Below are positions 16,047 through 23,837 of a stretch of DNA of 35,013 nucleotides, one piece after another. Both the position numbers and the translations under genes were made by a program. This DNA comes from Candidatus Latescibacterota bacterium (lineage in GTDB: Bacteria; Latescibacterota; UBA2968; SICM01). The notes below the pieces were generated by a model. That model was not told the DNA's origin. It ran no database searches and saw only the letters and a program-made list of their open reading frames with translations. The stretch's first letter is position 1. Each line of letters begins with the position of its first letter. Location: assembly GCA_009694805.1 (NCBI GenBank), contig SICM01000028.1:1-35013 (forward strand). The letters run 5' to 3'.

Positions 16047-16151
16047 GGCGCGCCGCAACCTTAACGTTCAGCGGACGCACCGAAATTTGTGCCCCCGGCA
16101 TGTGGGGTGCTTCTGCTGGACGCCTGCGGTGAGGGTTTCTGGCGGCGCGCC
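16047..16151 (+). repeat. 105-nt structured intergenic element, copy 2
   Basis: Same length and end boxes (GGCGCGCC at 16047-16054 and 16144-16151) as 7437-7541. Relative to copy 1, element positions 26 and 69 change together (T/A to C/G), preserving the CAGY/RCTG pairing. Five of the 16 differences lie in the loop of the GCAC-8nt-GTGC hairpin, whose stem is unchanged. It ends 38 bases before the ATG of the next ligase. No open frame with family resemblance was found in the 300-base gap 15890-16189. Confidence 0.8.
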
Positions 16152-16189
16152 GGTTGTCGTTTTGATAAGGCTTTTCCCTGGAAGGATCT

Positions 16190-17719
16190 ATGCTTTTGCT
16201 TGGCAATATCCTCAGGAGAAACGCGGCGTCGCAGGCGTTCCGGGACAAGACAGCCCTGATCTTCGGCGATCGGAGGACGACCTATGCCGCGCTGAACGAG
16301 CAGGCGAACCGCCTCGCGAACGCGCTGGTCGGGCTGGGTGTCCGGAAGGGGGACCGCGTGGCGGTGCTGGGCCGGAACTCCGACTTTTACGTGGCGATCT
16401 ATTTTGCGCTGGCCAAGTCCGGCGCCATTGCGGTGCCGGTCAACTTCTGGTACCGGACGGAGGAGATCCGCTACACGCTGTCGCAGTCGGAGGCGTCGCT
16501 GTTCCTCGTGGAGCGACGATTCGCGGAGGTTGCAGGGTCGGCGATGGACCAGGTCCGGATATTCGGGTACGACGAAGGCGGGGGGGCGTCTGACCTGGCC
16601 CGCCTGATGGCAGGGACAGACCCGTCGGAGCCGGCGGTCGAGGTGGCCGAGGACGATCCGCACATCATCCTCTACACGAGCGGGACCACGGGGTTCCCGA
16701 AGGGGGCCACGCTCACCCACAAGAATCATTATCTTCATGCGATGAGCCTGGCGCTCTCGACGGGGAACGCGACGGAGGACGTGGGCGCGGTCATCTACCC
16801 CCTGTTCCACACGGGCGGGCCGGACTGTCTGGTCCTGCCACACTTCCTGGTCGGCGCTACGCTGGTGGTCCTGGACGGTGGCGACCCGAAGATCATCCTG
16901 GAGGCCACGGAGCGGCACCGCATCACGAATCTCTTCTGCGTGCCGACGGTCTGGCGGCGCATCCTCCGGACGCTGGAGGAGACACCCTTCGACGTGTCGT
17001 CGGTCCGGCGCTGCCTGGGGTCCTCGGATACGTTTCCGCCGGACCTGCTGGACCGGATCCTGTCGCGGTTCAGTGCGGACGTGTACGTCACCTACGGCCT
17101 GACGGAGGCGGGGTGCATCCTGACGGTCTGCAGGCTGACGCGGGAAGACCGGACGAAGATCGGGGCGGTGGGTCGGCCGATGCCGACCGTGGAGGTGAGG
17201 GTCGTGGACCCGGCCGGGCGAGACGTGCCGATAGGGGAAGTCGGGGAGGTCGTGGCGCGGGGTCCGGCGATCATGGCAGGCTACTGGAACATGCCGGAGA
17301 AGACGGCCGAGGCGATGCGGGGCGGATGGCTGCACAGCGGGGACCTGGCGCGGTGGGATGCGGACGGGTACCTCTCCATCGCGGGCCGGGCCAAGGATGT
17401 GATCATCAGCGGGGGGGAGAACATCTACCCGGCGGAGATCGAACGGGCGCTCAAAGAGCTGGCGGGGGTCCGGGACGCGGCGGTGGTGGGGGTGCCGGAC
17501 CGGGAGTGGGGGGAGTCGGTCCTGGCAGTGATCGTGCCGGAGGAAGGGGCCGCGCTGTCGCCGGAGGACGTGATCGCGTTCGTGCGGGGGCGGCTGGCGG
17601 GTTTCAAGAAGCCGCGCTATGTGACATTCGTGGACGCGCTGCCGGTGACGGCGGCCACGGGGAAGGTGCAGAAGGGGGCGCTGCGGGAGCAGTTTAAAAA
17701 GAGATACGGTACCGTTTGA
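16190..17719 (+). CDS. AMP-dependent acyl-CoA/fatty-acid-CoA ligase
   Basis: A 509-residue ANL-superfamily enzyme: YTSGTTGFPKGATLTH is the adenylate-binding motif, YGLTEAG follows, then HSGDLARWDADGYL, the hinge GRAKDVIISGGENIYPAEIE, and the C-terminal ATGKVQK lysine motif. It is close to long-chain or medium-chain fatty-acid-CoA ligases (FadD3/MenE-like branch). AAGGAT sits just before the ATG. It is the second such ligase within 4 kb but is not a near-identical duplicate of the first. The acid substrate is unknown; proximity to the crotonase suggests a side-chain or fatty-acid pathway. Confidence 0.85.
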   Translation: MLLLGNILRRNAASQAFRDKTALIFGDRRTTYAALNEQANRLANALVGLGVRKGDRVAVLGRNSDFYVAIYFALAKSGAIAVPVNFWYRTEEIRYTLSQSEASLFLVERRFAEVAGSAMDQVRIFGYDEGGGASDLARLMAGTDPSEPAVEVAEDDPHIILYTSGTTGFPKGATLTHKNHYLHAMSLALSTGNATEDVGAVIYPLFHTGGPDCLVLPHFLVGATLVVLDGGDPKIILEATERHRITNLFCVPTVWRRILRTLEETPFDVSSVRRCLGSSDTFPPDLLDRILSRFSADVYVTYGLTEAGCILTVCRLTREDRTKIGAVGRPMPTVEVRVVDPAGRDVPIGEVGEVVARGPAIMAGYWNMPEKTAEAMRGGWLHSGDLARWDADGYLSIAGRAKDVIISGGENIYPAEIERALKELAGVRDAAVVGVPDREWGESVLAVIVPEEGAALSPEDVIAFVRGRLAGFKKPRYVTFVDALPVTAATGKVQKGALREQFKKRYGTV

Positions 17720-17757
17720 AAGAATGCCTTATCTTGCCCCCTCTTTAATCAAAACAA

Positions 17758-18648
17758 ATGTCTATTATACCTGTCGTTATTTCAACGTGGTCCTTCGGCC
17801 TGAAGGCCAACGTGGCGGCGTGGGAGGTCCTGGGCGCGGGCGGGTCGGCGCTGGACGCCGTGGAGCGCGGGGCCACGGTCATCGAAATCGACCCGACGCT
17901 GGCGAGTGTGGGCATCGGGGGCGATCCCAACGCCGAAGGGGTCGTGGAGCTGGACGGCGCGATTGCAGACGGGCGCACCGGGTCGGTCGGGTCGGTCGTG
18001 GGGCTCCGGCGCGTGGCCACGCCCACGGCGGTTGCCCGCCGGGTGATGGAGCGGACGCCGCACCTCATGCTCGCCGGGGAGGGGGCGCAGCAGTTTGCCC
18101 GGGCGCAGGGGTTCCCGGAGCAGGCGTTGCTCACGGACGCGGCGTGTCAGCGGTGGCTGGAGTGGAGGGTGAAGACACACCGGGGCCCGGAGGGGCACGA
18201 CACCATTGGTGTGATCGCGCGGGACGCGAACGGGGACCTGGCGGCGGCCTGCACGACGAGCGGGGTCTCGTGGAAACTGCCGGGGCGGGTGTCGGATTCC
18301 GCGCTGGTCGGCTGCGGGCTCTACGCGGACAATGAGGCCGGGGCTGCGGTGGCCACGGGGCTGGGGGAGGTGATCGCGCGCGTCTGCGGCTCGTTCCTGA
18401 TCGTCGAACGGATGCGGAGAGGGGAATCCCCCCAGGACGCGTGCGAGGAGGCGGTCCGACGCATTCTGAAGATGCATCCCTCGCATTCGGACCACGGCGT
18501 GCCGATCCGGGCGTCCTTCCTGGCGATGGACCGGGATGGACAGGTCGGGGCCGCTTCCGTCCGTCCGGGGTTTCAGTACGCGATCTGTCGGGATGGGACG
18601 CACGAATTGCTGGATGGAAAGGCTATGATAGAAGACCGCGAGGCGTGA
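17758..18648 (+). CDS. Glycosylasparaginase / isoaspartyl peptidase-type Ntn-hydrolase
   Basis: A 296-residue T2-family Ntn-hydrolase precursor. The autocleavage site is GHD|T with Thr149 as the expected new N-terminal nucleophile (HDTIGVIA). Other family blocks: 'GGSALDAVE.G', 'SVG.GG.PN..G.VELD', 'AAACTTSG..WKLPGRVSDS' and 'GLYADNEAGAAVATG'. The WKLPGRV.DS signature favours glycosylasparaginase (cleaving the GlcNAc-Asn bond) over plant-type isoaspartyl asparaginases. No signal peptide is seen, implying action on imported glycoasparagines; some homologues are periplasmic, so this is worth checking. No clear ribosome site precedes the ATG. It fits a glycoprotein or glycan-scavenging locus. 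Confidence 0.85.
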   Translation: MSIIPVVISTWSFGLKANVAAWEVLGAGGSALDAVERGATVIEIDPTLASVGIGGDPNAEGVVELDGAIADGRTGSVGSVVGLRRVATPTAVARRVMERTPHLMLAGEGAQQFARAQGFPEQALLTDAACQRWLEWRVKTHRGPEGHDTIGVIARDANGDLAAACTTSGVSWKLPGRVSDSALVGCGLYADNEAGAAVATGLGEVIARVCGSFLIVERMRRGESPQDACEEAVRRILKMHPSHSDHGVPIRASFLAMDRDGQVGAASVRPGFQYAICRDGTHELLDGKAMIEDREA

Positions 18649-18686
18649 AACGAAAACCCCGTGAAGCGTATCTCATAAAAGCCTCT

Positions 18687-18718
18687 TACGAGATACGAGA
18701 TACGAGATACGAGATACG
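18687..18718. repeat. 7-bp tandem repeat (TACGAGA x4.5) with an inverted partner
   Basis: Four TACGAGA units plus TACG. CGTATCTC just upstream (about 18667-18674) is the reverse complement of GAGATACG in the repeat, so the array can fold back as a hairpin. It lies in the gap before heparinase-like protein 2. Confidence 0.95.
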
Positions 18719-18767
18719 TCTTTTATACTTATCGTTTGCTGCTCACTTGTCATAGACGGAGGGTTTC

Positions 18768-20657
18768 GTGTCGGAATTTCTGGATGCTTTGAAGGAGTGG
18801 ACGCCCGAGAAGACGGAAGCGCATCCCCGGCTCTTTTTCGGGGGGGATGATCTGCCTGCGCTGCGGGAGAAGGCGAAGCGGTGCGTGGACATCTGGAGTC
18901 CCATCCTGGAGCGGTGCATGGGCCACCTCAAGACGGCCCTGGCGGACCTGTCGGATTTCAAGACGGGGCGCACGAAGGCGCTCAGGCTGCTTGAGGAGAT
19001 GGCCTTCGCCTATGTCATCACCGGGGAGACGAAGTTCGCGGATCGCACGAAACAGGTGATGAATATCATCCTGAAGTGGGACAACTGGGTGATGGCGGAA
19101 CACAGGCCGCTCCGGGTGGACCTGTCGGTGTCGGGGATCACGCGACGGCTGGCGACGATCTATGACTGGCTGTATGACCTGCTTAAGCCGGAGGAGCGGG
19201 CCGCGCTCAGAAAGGCCATCTTCGAGCGGGGGATCGACCCGTTTCTGGAGATCTCGAAGGCCCGGTCGGAGTGGTGGACCCAGGCCACGCACAACTGGCG
19301 GAGCGTGATCTGCGGGGAGATGGGGATCGCGGCGCTCTGTTTCTCGGAGGACTACACGGACCTCCTCCCGTGCCTGGAGCAGTCGATGGAGGGGGTTCTG
19401 GCGGTTCTGGACCGGGGGGACCAGGACGGCGGGTGGGACGAGGGGGTCGGCTACTGGGCCTACGGGATCGGCGAGGCCGTGCGGTTCGCGGACGTGCTGG
19501 CCCGCTGTTCGGGGGGCGAGGTCGATCTGTTCGGGCACGAGTACCTCGGCATGACGGCGGACTTCGGCCTCTACTGCGGGACGCCGGACGGGGGCTGCTA
19601 CAACTTCGCGGACTGTCGCAGCCACCGGCCCAGCCCGTCGATCATGGCCCGCATGGCGAGCTACTACCAGAGCGCTACCTGGCAGTGGGCGGTGAACCAG
19701 GGTCCCCCGGACGACATCTACGGATTCATCTGGTACAACCCGGACCTGGAAGGGCGGTTGCCGGACGACATGCCGCTCGGCAAGCTGTTCACGGGGATCG
19801 GAGTGACCGCGTCCCGGAGCGGGTGGGCAGACGACAAGCAGGTCTTCTTCGGGCTCAAGAGCGGACGGACGGACGCCAACCATTCCCATCTGGACATCAA
19901 CTCGTTCATGCTGAGCGCCCGTGGCCGACAGCTTGCGGCGGAACTCGGCGCCTGGCCCTACGATCACGCCCACGGGTTCTTCGACACTAAAGGTCCCCGG
20001 TGGGATTACGATGCCAATAACACCATCGGGCACAACACGCTCCTGGTCAACGGGCAGGGACAGGCCTACGGCCCGGAGCACTACGGCGAGGTGATCCACT
20101 TCACCACGACGCCCAAGTACGACGTCGTGGTGAGTGACGGGACCCGGGCCTACGGCGGCCGGATCGAGAAATTCATCCGCTATGCCACGTTCGTTCGGCC
20201 CGACTACGTCGTGATCTGCGACGACACGGCCGCCGGAAAAAGCGACCGGCTGTCGTGGCTGCTTCACTACGAGGGGAGCGTGGAAGAGACGTGGGACAAT
20301 GTCTGGACGGTGAAGAACGAGGACGTCTTCATGGACATCCTCTTTCTGAGGCCAGACCGCTCGAAGGGGTGGGTCCTGAACTTCTCCGAGGCCACGACGA
20401 ACTACGCGGCCACGTACACGGAGGGGGCCTACGCGAACCGCACCGTCAGCCTCTCCCCGCTGCACGGCACGGGGCGCGACCGGTTTGTCGTGGCGCTGCG
20501 CCCCTACCCCGTGGAGGAGCCGGGGGAGGAGCTGGTCGCCGAGGTGGTGGAGGAGTCGGAAGAGGCGGTGACGGTGCTCGTGACACTGGGCCGGCGGAAG
20601 GACCGGATCACGTTCCATCTCAAGGATCGGACGGTCAGCGTGGGGGTGGGGGCGTAA
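18768..20657 (+). CDS. Heparinase II/III-like protein 2
   Basis: A 629-residue protein starting at GTG 18768, chosen for the GGAGGG five bases upstream. It is the most canonical of the four here: N-terminal HPRLFFGGDDLPALREKA, an alpha/alpha toroid with THNWRSVICGEMG (His175, Glu184) and GGWDEGVGYWAYG (Tyr229), and the beta-sandwich with DANHSHLDINSF (His372, His374). These match the His/Tyr/His catalytic layout known for Pedobacter heparinase II-type lyases. No signal peptide or membrane segment is seen, and there is no CxxC knuckle. The following SDR is 61 bases away, a common lyase-reductase pairing in uronate degradation. Substrate specificity is not readable. Confidence 0.88.
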   Translation: MSEFLDALKEWTPEKTEAHPRLFFGGDDLPALREKAKRCVDIWSPILERCMGHLKTALADLSDFKTGRTKALRLLEEMAFAYVITGETKFADRTKQVMNIILKWDNWVMAEHRPLRVDLSVSGITRRLATIYDWLYDLLKPEERAALRKAIFERGIDPFLEISKARSEWWTQATHNWRSVICGEMGIAALCFSEDYTDLLPCLEQSMEGVLAVLDRGDQDGGWDEGVGYWAYGIGEAVRFADVLARCSGGEVDLFGHEYLGMTADFGLYCGTPDGGCYNFADCRSHRPSPSIMARMASYYQSATWQWAVNQGPPDDIYGFIWYNPDLEGRLPDDMPLGKLFTGIGVTASRSGWADDKQVFFGLKSGRTDANHSHLDINSFMLSARGRQLAAELGAWPYDHAHGFFDTKGPRWDYDANNTIGHNTLLVNGQGQAYGPEHYGEVIHFTTTPKYDVVVSDGTRAYGGRIEKFIRYATFVRPDYVVICDDTAAGKSDRLSWLLHYEGSVEETWDNVWTVKNEDVFMDILFLRPDRSKGWVLNFSEATTNYAATYTEGAYANRTVSLSPLHGTGRDRFVVALRPYPVEEPGEELVAEVVEESEEAVTVLVTLGRRKDRITFHLKDRTVSVGVGA

Positions 20658-20660
20658 ACA

Positions 20661-20688
20661 GAAGGCGGAAGGATGAAGGATGAAGGAT
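20661..20688. repeat. 7-bp tandem repeat (GAAGGCG, GAAGGAT x3)
   Basis: Four 7-base units directly after the heparinase-like stop. The array contains an in-frame ATG (20680) that would give the next SDR a spurious N-terminal extension. Confidence 0.92.
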
Positions 20689-20718
20689 GAAATAAATCCC
20701 TTCAAGAGAGAGGCTGAC

Positions 20719-21462
20719 ATGAAACGCCTTGAAGGAAAGGTTGCGTTGATCACGGGCGGGGGGACGGGGATCGGGAGGGCCATCGGACTGGAGTTCGCCA
20801 GGGAGGGGGCGCACGTGGCGGTCAACTACTCCCGGTCCGAACGGGAGGCCAACGAGACCGTGGCAGACCTCCAGAGGCTCGGGGTGAAGGCCGTCGCGGT
20901 CCAGGCCGACGTGTCGAAGGACGCGGAGGCGCGGCAGATGGTGGAGCGCACCGTACAGGCCTTCGGGCGATTGGACATCCTGGTCAACAACGCCGGGACG
21001 ACGACGGCGGTGCCCCACGAACAGTTAGAGGATCTGACGGAGGAGATCTGGGACCGGACGCTGGCCGTGAACACGAAGGGGACGTTCTTCTGCTGCCGGG
21101 CGGCGGTCCCGCACCTGAAGGCCCACGGCGACGGGTCGATCCTCAACGTGGCGTCCACGGCCGGGACGACCGGCATCGGAAGTTCCATCGCCTACTGCGC
21201 GTCCAAGGCGGGGGTCATCTCCATCACGCGGTCTCTGGCCCGCTGTCTGGCCCCGGCTATCCGGGTGAACGCCGTGGCCCCTGGCCTGACGGATACCCGA
21301 TGGATCAAGGGGTGGGAGGACAACAAGCGGATGACGGAACAGATCACGCCCCTCAAGCGCGTGGCCACGCCGGAGGATGTGGCGGAGGCTGCCCTGGGGT
21401 TCACGATCAGCAAGTTCGTGACCGGACAGGTGCTGATCGTGGACGGGGGGAGGACGATATAG
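20719..21462 (+). CDS. SDR-family oxidoreductase, FabG-like
   Basis: A 247-residue classical short-chain dehydrogenase: TGGGTGIG (residues 12-19), NNAG (90-93), Ser146, Tyr159 and Lys163 (AYCASKAG), ending VDGGR. The start at 20719 is preferred because GAGAGG lies just upstream and MKRLEGKVALITG is the usual N-terminus; the ATG at 20680 is inside the tandem repeat. The residues after beta-2 (NYSRSE) favour NADP(H). FabG-like SDRs of this type reduce or oxidise many sugar acids; adjacency to a heparinase-like gene suggests a role on released uronates. Confidence 0.85.
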   Translation: MKRLEGKVALITGGGTGIGRAIGLEFAREGAHVAVNYSRSEREANETVADLQRLGVKAVAVQADVSKDAEARQMVERTVQAFGRLDILVNNAGTTTAVPHEQLEDLTEEIWDRTLAVNTKGTFFCCRAAVPHLKAHGDGSILNVASTAGTTGIGSSIAYCASKAGVISITRSLARCLAPAIRVNAVAPGLTDTRWIKGWEDNKRMTEQITPLKRVATPEDVAEAALGFTISKFVTGQVLIVDGGRTI

Positions 21463-21467
21463 GGAAA

Positions 21468-21537
21468 TGCAGAGTGCAAAATGCAGAGTGCAAAATGAGG
21501 AGCGTATGATTTTGCATTTTACATTTTGTATTTTGTG
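21468..21537. repeat. 7-bp repeats in inverted arrangement between convergent genes
   Basis: On the plus strand TGCAGAG, TGCAAAA, TGCAGAG, TGCAAAA (21468-21495), then TTTTGCA, TTTTACA, TTTTGTA, TTTTGTG (21510-21537). The two halves are complementary in large part (TGCAAAAT with ATTTTGCA), so the region can form a long hairpin between the SDR (plus) and the nucleotidyltransferase (minus), a possible bidirectional terminator. The stop codon and last codons of the minus-strand gene lie inside the array. Confidence 0.9.
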
Positions 21538-22259
21538 CTTTGCCTTAAAATTTGGTCCACGCGGGGCACGTCCTCCGGACGGGTGAGGTCCAGCCGCTCG
21601 TGCTCCATCTCGACCGCGTAGACCTTGCGACCTGCGTCGATCATGAGCTGAAGGGTCTGCGGGATCTCCCGCTCCCCCCTCGGGGAGAGGGGGGTCCGGC
21701 GCAGGTGATCGAAGACGTCCGGAGAGAAGACGAAGATCCCGCCGTTGTTCCAGTGGGTCGTCTGCGTGCCCGGGGGCGCTTTCTCCACGATCCGGGTCAC
21801 GCGGCCACCCGCCTCCTTGTAGACCGCCCCCCCCGCCGAGATATCCTCCTGGTAGTTGGCGATCATGACCGCGTCGCAGTCGCCTTCCCGGAAGCGGTCG
21901 ATGACCCGCCGGTACTCCGAGGCATCTGTCACGATATCCCCCCAGCACATCATGAACGGCGCGTCGCTGACAAACGGCTCGGCGAGCAGGAGGGCGTTGG
22001 CCGTGCCCTCTGTCGGGCTCTTCTGCCGGAGGTAGGAGAGGCGCATGCCGATGCCGGCGCCGTCCCCGAAGTGGGCCTCGATCTTCTCCGCCAGATAGTG
22101 GACGACCAGGTAGACCTCTTGGATGCCCACGGCCTTCAGGCGGTCCAGGATGTGGCTGAGCAGGGGCGCTCCGCCCACCTGGACCATCGGCTTGGGGACG
22201 GCATCGGTGTAGGGGGCGAGGCGCTTGCCCCGGCCCGCGGCGAGGATGACGGCTTTCAT
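21519..22259 (-). CDS. Sugar-phosphate nucleotidyltransferase (NDP-sugar pyrophosphorylase)
   Basis: A 246-residue Rossmann-like nucleotidyltransferase with LAAGRGKRLAPYT...PKPM at the N-terminus, metal-binding GD (CWGDIV), and NNGGIFVF. This resembles GlmU, RmlA and mannose-1-phosphate guanylyltransferase catalytic domains; the base and sugar cannot be assigned. It lacks the C-terminal beta-helix of the GlmU-like protein encoded at 11985. Its start overlaps the aminotransferase stop by four bases (ATGA), so they are coupled. Two oddities: a GC-rich palindrome (21672-21687) is embedded in frame, encoding part of TPLSPRGERE, and the last few residues (about STKYKM) and stop are encoded by the 7-bp repeat. 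Confidence 0.8.
   Translation of the reverse strand: MKAVILAAGRGKRLAPYTDAVPKPMVQVGGAPLLSHILDRLKAVGIQEVYLVVHYLAEKIEAHFGDGAGIGMRLSYLRQKSPTEGTANALLLAEPFVSDAPFMMCWGDIVTDASEYRRVIDRFREGDCDAVMIANYQEDISAGGAVYKEAGGRVTRIVEKAPPGTQTTHWNNGGIFVFSPDVFDHLRRTPLSPRGEREIPQTLQLMIDAGRKVYAVEMEHERLDLTRPEDVPRVDQILRQSTKYKM
21672..21687. repeat. Palindromic repeat embedded in a coding region
   Basis: CTCCCCCCTCGGGGAG on the plus strand folds as CTCCCC/GGGGAG. On the minus strand its surroundings share the 10-mer CCCCTCTCCC with the intergenic palindrome at 13540-13563. It encodes TPLSPRGERE without breaking the reading frame. Confidence 0.45.
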
Positions 22260-23425
22260 TTCTTGATCTTGCGGATGCTGGCGTCCATCCGGTCGAGGGC
22301 CTTCTGGAGGTTTTCGATGGAATTGGCGTAGGAGAGGCGGAGGTAGCCCTCGCCGAAACTCCCGAAGGCCGTGCCGGAGAGCGCGGCCACACCCGCCTCC
22401 TCAAGGAGGTGGTCGGCCAGCTTCCGGCTGTCCCAGCCCGTGCCGGTGATGTTGGGGAAGACGTAGAACGCGCCTCTGGGTCGGAGACAGCTCACGCCGG
22501 GGATGGCGTTGAGGCCGTCCACGATCACATCGCGTCGGCGTTTGAACTCGGCCACCATCCGACGGACATCGTCCTGCGGCCCGGTGAGGGCCTCGATGCC
22601 GGCCCGCTGCGTGAAGGAGGCGGTGCAGGAGTTCGTGTTCGTCATCAGGCGGGCGACGTGGGCGGCGAAGGCCTCCGGCATGACGCCGTAGCCCATCCGC
22701 CATCCGGTCATGGCATAGGTCTTGGAGAACCCGTCCAGGATGATGGTCCGTTCGGCCATGCCATCGAACGCGGCGATGCTGTGGTGCTCGCCCTCGTAGA
22801 GAATCTCGCAGTAGATCTCGTCGGACAGGACGGCGAGGTCGTGTTCCACAGCGAGCCGGGCGATCTCCTCCAGGTCCTCCTTCGGCGTGACGCCGCCGGT
22901 GGGGTTCTGGGGGGAGTTGAGGATCAGGAGTTTCGTCTTCTTCGTGATCTTCCGTCTCAGTTCCTCGACGTCGAGGTTGAACCCCTTCGATTCGTGGAGG
23001 CGGACGGGCACGGGCACGCCCCCGATGAACTCGATCACGGACTCGTAGATCGGGAAGCCTGGGTTGGGGTAGATGACCTCGTCCCCCTCGTCCGTGAGGG
23101 CGATGATGGCGTAGAACATGATCGGCTTGCCGCCGGGGGTCACGACGACCTGGTCCGGGCTGGCGGAGATGCCCCGGGTGCGGGAGACGTAGTCGGCGAT
23201 GGCCTTCCGCAGGTCGGGCAGGCCCGCGGACGGGCCGTAGTGCGTCCAGCCGCCCTGGAGGGCCTCGGCCCCTGCCCGGACGATGTTCGCGGGGGTGTCG
23301 AAGTCGGGCTCGCCGATCTCCAGGTGGACCACGTCCTTCCCTTTTGCCTCCAGCGCCCTCGCCTTGACGAGCACCTCGAAGGCGCTCTCCGTCCCCAGTC
23401 GAGACATCCGTTTTGCCAGTTTCAC
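22256..23425 (-). CDS. Class I aminotransferase, aspartate aminotransferase type
   Basis: A 389-residue PLP-dependent aminotransferase of fold type I, subfamily Ib length. Features: GEPDFDTP near the N-terminus, YGPSAGLPDLR, NSPQNPTGG, SDEIYCEI, and the PLP-lysine motif DGFSKTYAMTGWRMGY, then the C-terminal 'GYLRLSYA' with the carboxylate-binding Arg. The GTG at 23425 is chosen because AAGGAG lies six bases before it; upstream in-frame sequence runs through the HMA gene in another frame and has no family match. It sits 20 bases after the HMA gene and overlaps the nucleotidyltransferase by four bases. A role in amino-sugar or amino-acid metabolism is possible; substrate not determined. Confidence 0.87.
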   Translation of the reverse strand: MKLAKRMSRLGTESAFEVLVKARALEAKGKDVVHLEIGEPDFDTPANIVRAGAEALQGGWTHYGPSAGLPDLRKAIADYVSRTRGISASPDQVVVTPGGKPIMFYAIIALTDEGDEVIYPNPGFPIYESVIEFIGGVPVPVRLHESKGFNLDVEELRRKITKKTKLLILNSPQNPTGGVTPKEDLEEIARLAVEHDLAVLSDEIYCEILYEGEHHSIAAFDGMAERTIILDGFSKTYAMTGWRMGYGVMPEAFAAHVARLMTNTNSCTASFTQRAGIEALTGPQDDVRRMVAEFKRRRDVIVDGLNAIPGVSCLRPRGAFYVFPNITGTGWDSRKLADHLLEEAGVAALSGTAFGSFGEGYLRLSYANSIENLQKALDRMDASIRKIKK

Positions 23426-23445
23426 AGCATTCTCCTTCACGCTCT

Positions 23446-23667
23446 CTATTTGACTGTGTAGCCCAGGTCTGTGATCTTCCGTCTGACCGCGTCCCAGTCC
23501 GGGGCCTGGCCCTTGTAAAAGATTTCGACCTGGCCCTTGCCGTGGTCTGCCCTGGCCTTCACCACTCCGGCGATGTCCTTCAGGCCGGACTCGACGGCGT
23601 GTTCGCAGTGGGCGCAGGACATGCCCTCTACAGCCAGCGTCTCTTTTTGCGACTTTCCGAACCCCAT
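23446..23667 (-). CDS. Small HMA-domain copper/heavy-metal chaperone (CopZ-like)
   Basis: A 73-residue single HMA domain with the metal-binding MSCAHC motif and a conserved C-terminal 'ITDLGY'. The ATG at 23667 has a perfect AGGAGG six bases upstream, which decides the start. Length and beta-alpha-beta-beta-alpha-beta pattern match CopZ/Atx1 chaperones that pass Cu(I) to ATPases. No copper ATPase or metal regulator is in the window; instead it leads an operon with an aminotransferase and a nucleotidyltransferase, an uncommon context. Confidence 0.88.
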   Translation of the reverse strand: MGFGKSQKETLAVEGMSCAHCEHAVESGLKDIAGVVKARADHGKGQVEIFYKGQAPDWDAVRRKITDLGYTVK

Positions 23668-23735
23668 GGCAAACCTCCTGCAAGAACTGGGAACGCCCTG
23701 TCTCAAAAGCCTTGACTTTTCCGGGGCGGCGACGA

Positions 23736-23765
23736 AATTTAGCATGATTTCAGCGTAAATGTCAA
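23736..23765 (-). promoter_or_regulatory. Probable sigma70 promoter for the HMA operon
   Basis: On the minus strand TTGACA (23765-23760) is followed after 18 bases by an extended -10, TGC-TAAATT (TAAATT at 23741-23736). Transcription would begin near 23730, about 60 bases before the ATG. The -35 is perfect, the -10 is weak but has the TG extension. Confidence 0.55.
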
Positions 23766-23837
23766 CCGAAGTTTTGGGGCCGTAGTCCGAACGCAGGCGA
23801 GCGGCGCTCGTTTCACTTCAACGGGATGAAGGATCCT

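Noticed and set aside
20680-20718. Earlier ATG for the SDR at 20719
   Set aside because: The ATG lies inside a 7-bp tandem repeat, has no ribosome site, and adds residues absent from SDR homologues.
5636-21537. Short tandem arrays considered as CRISPR
   Set aside because: Units are 7-10 bases with no spacers, and no cas genes are present.
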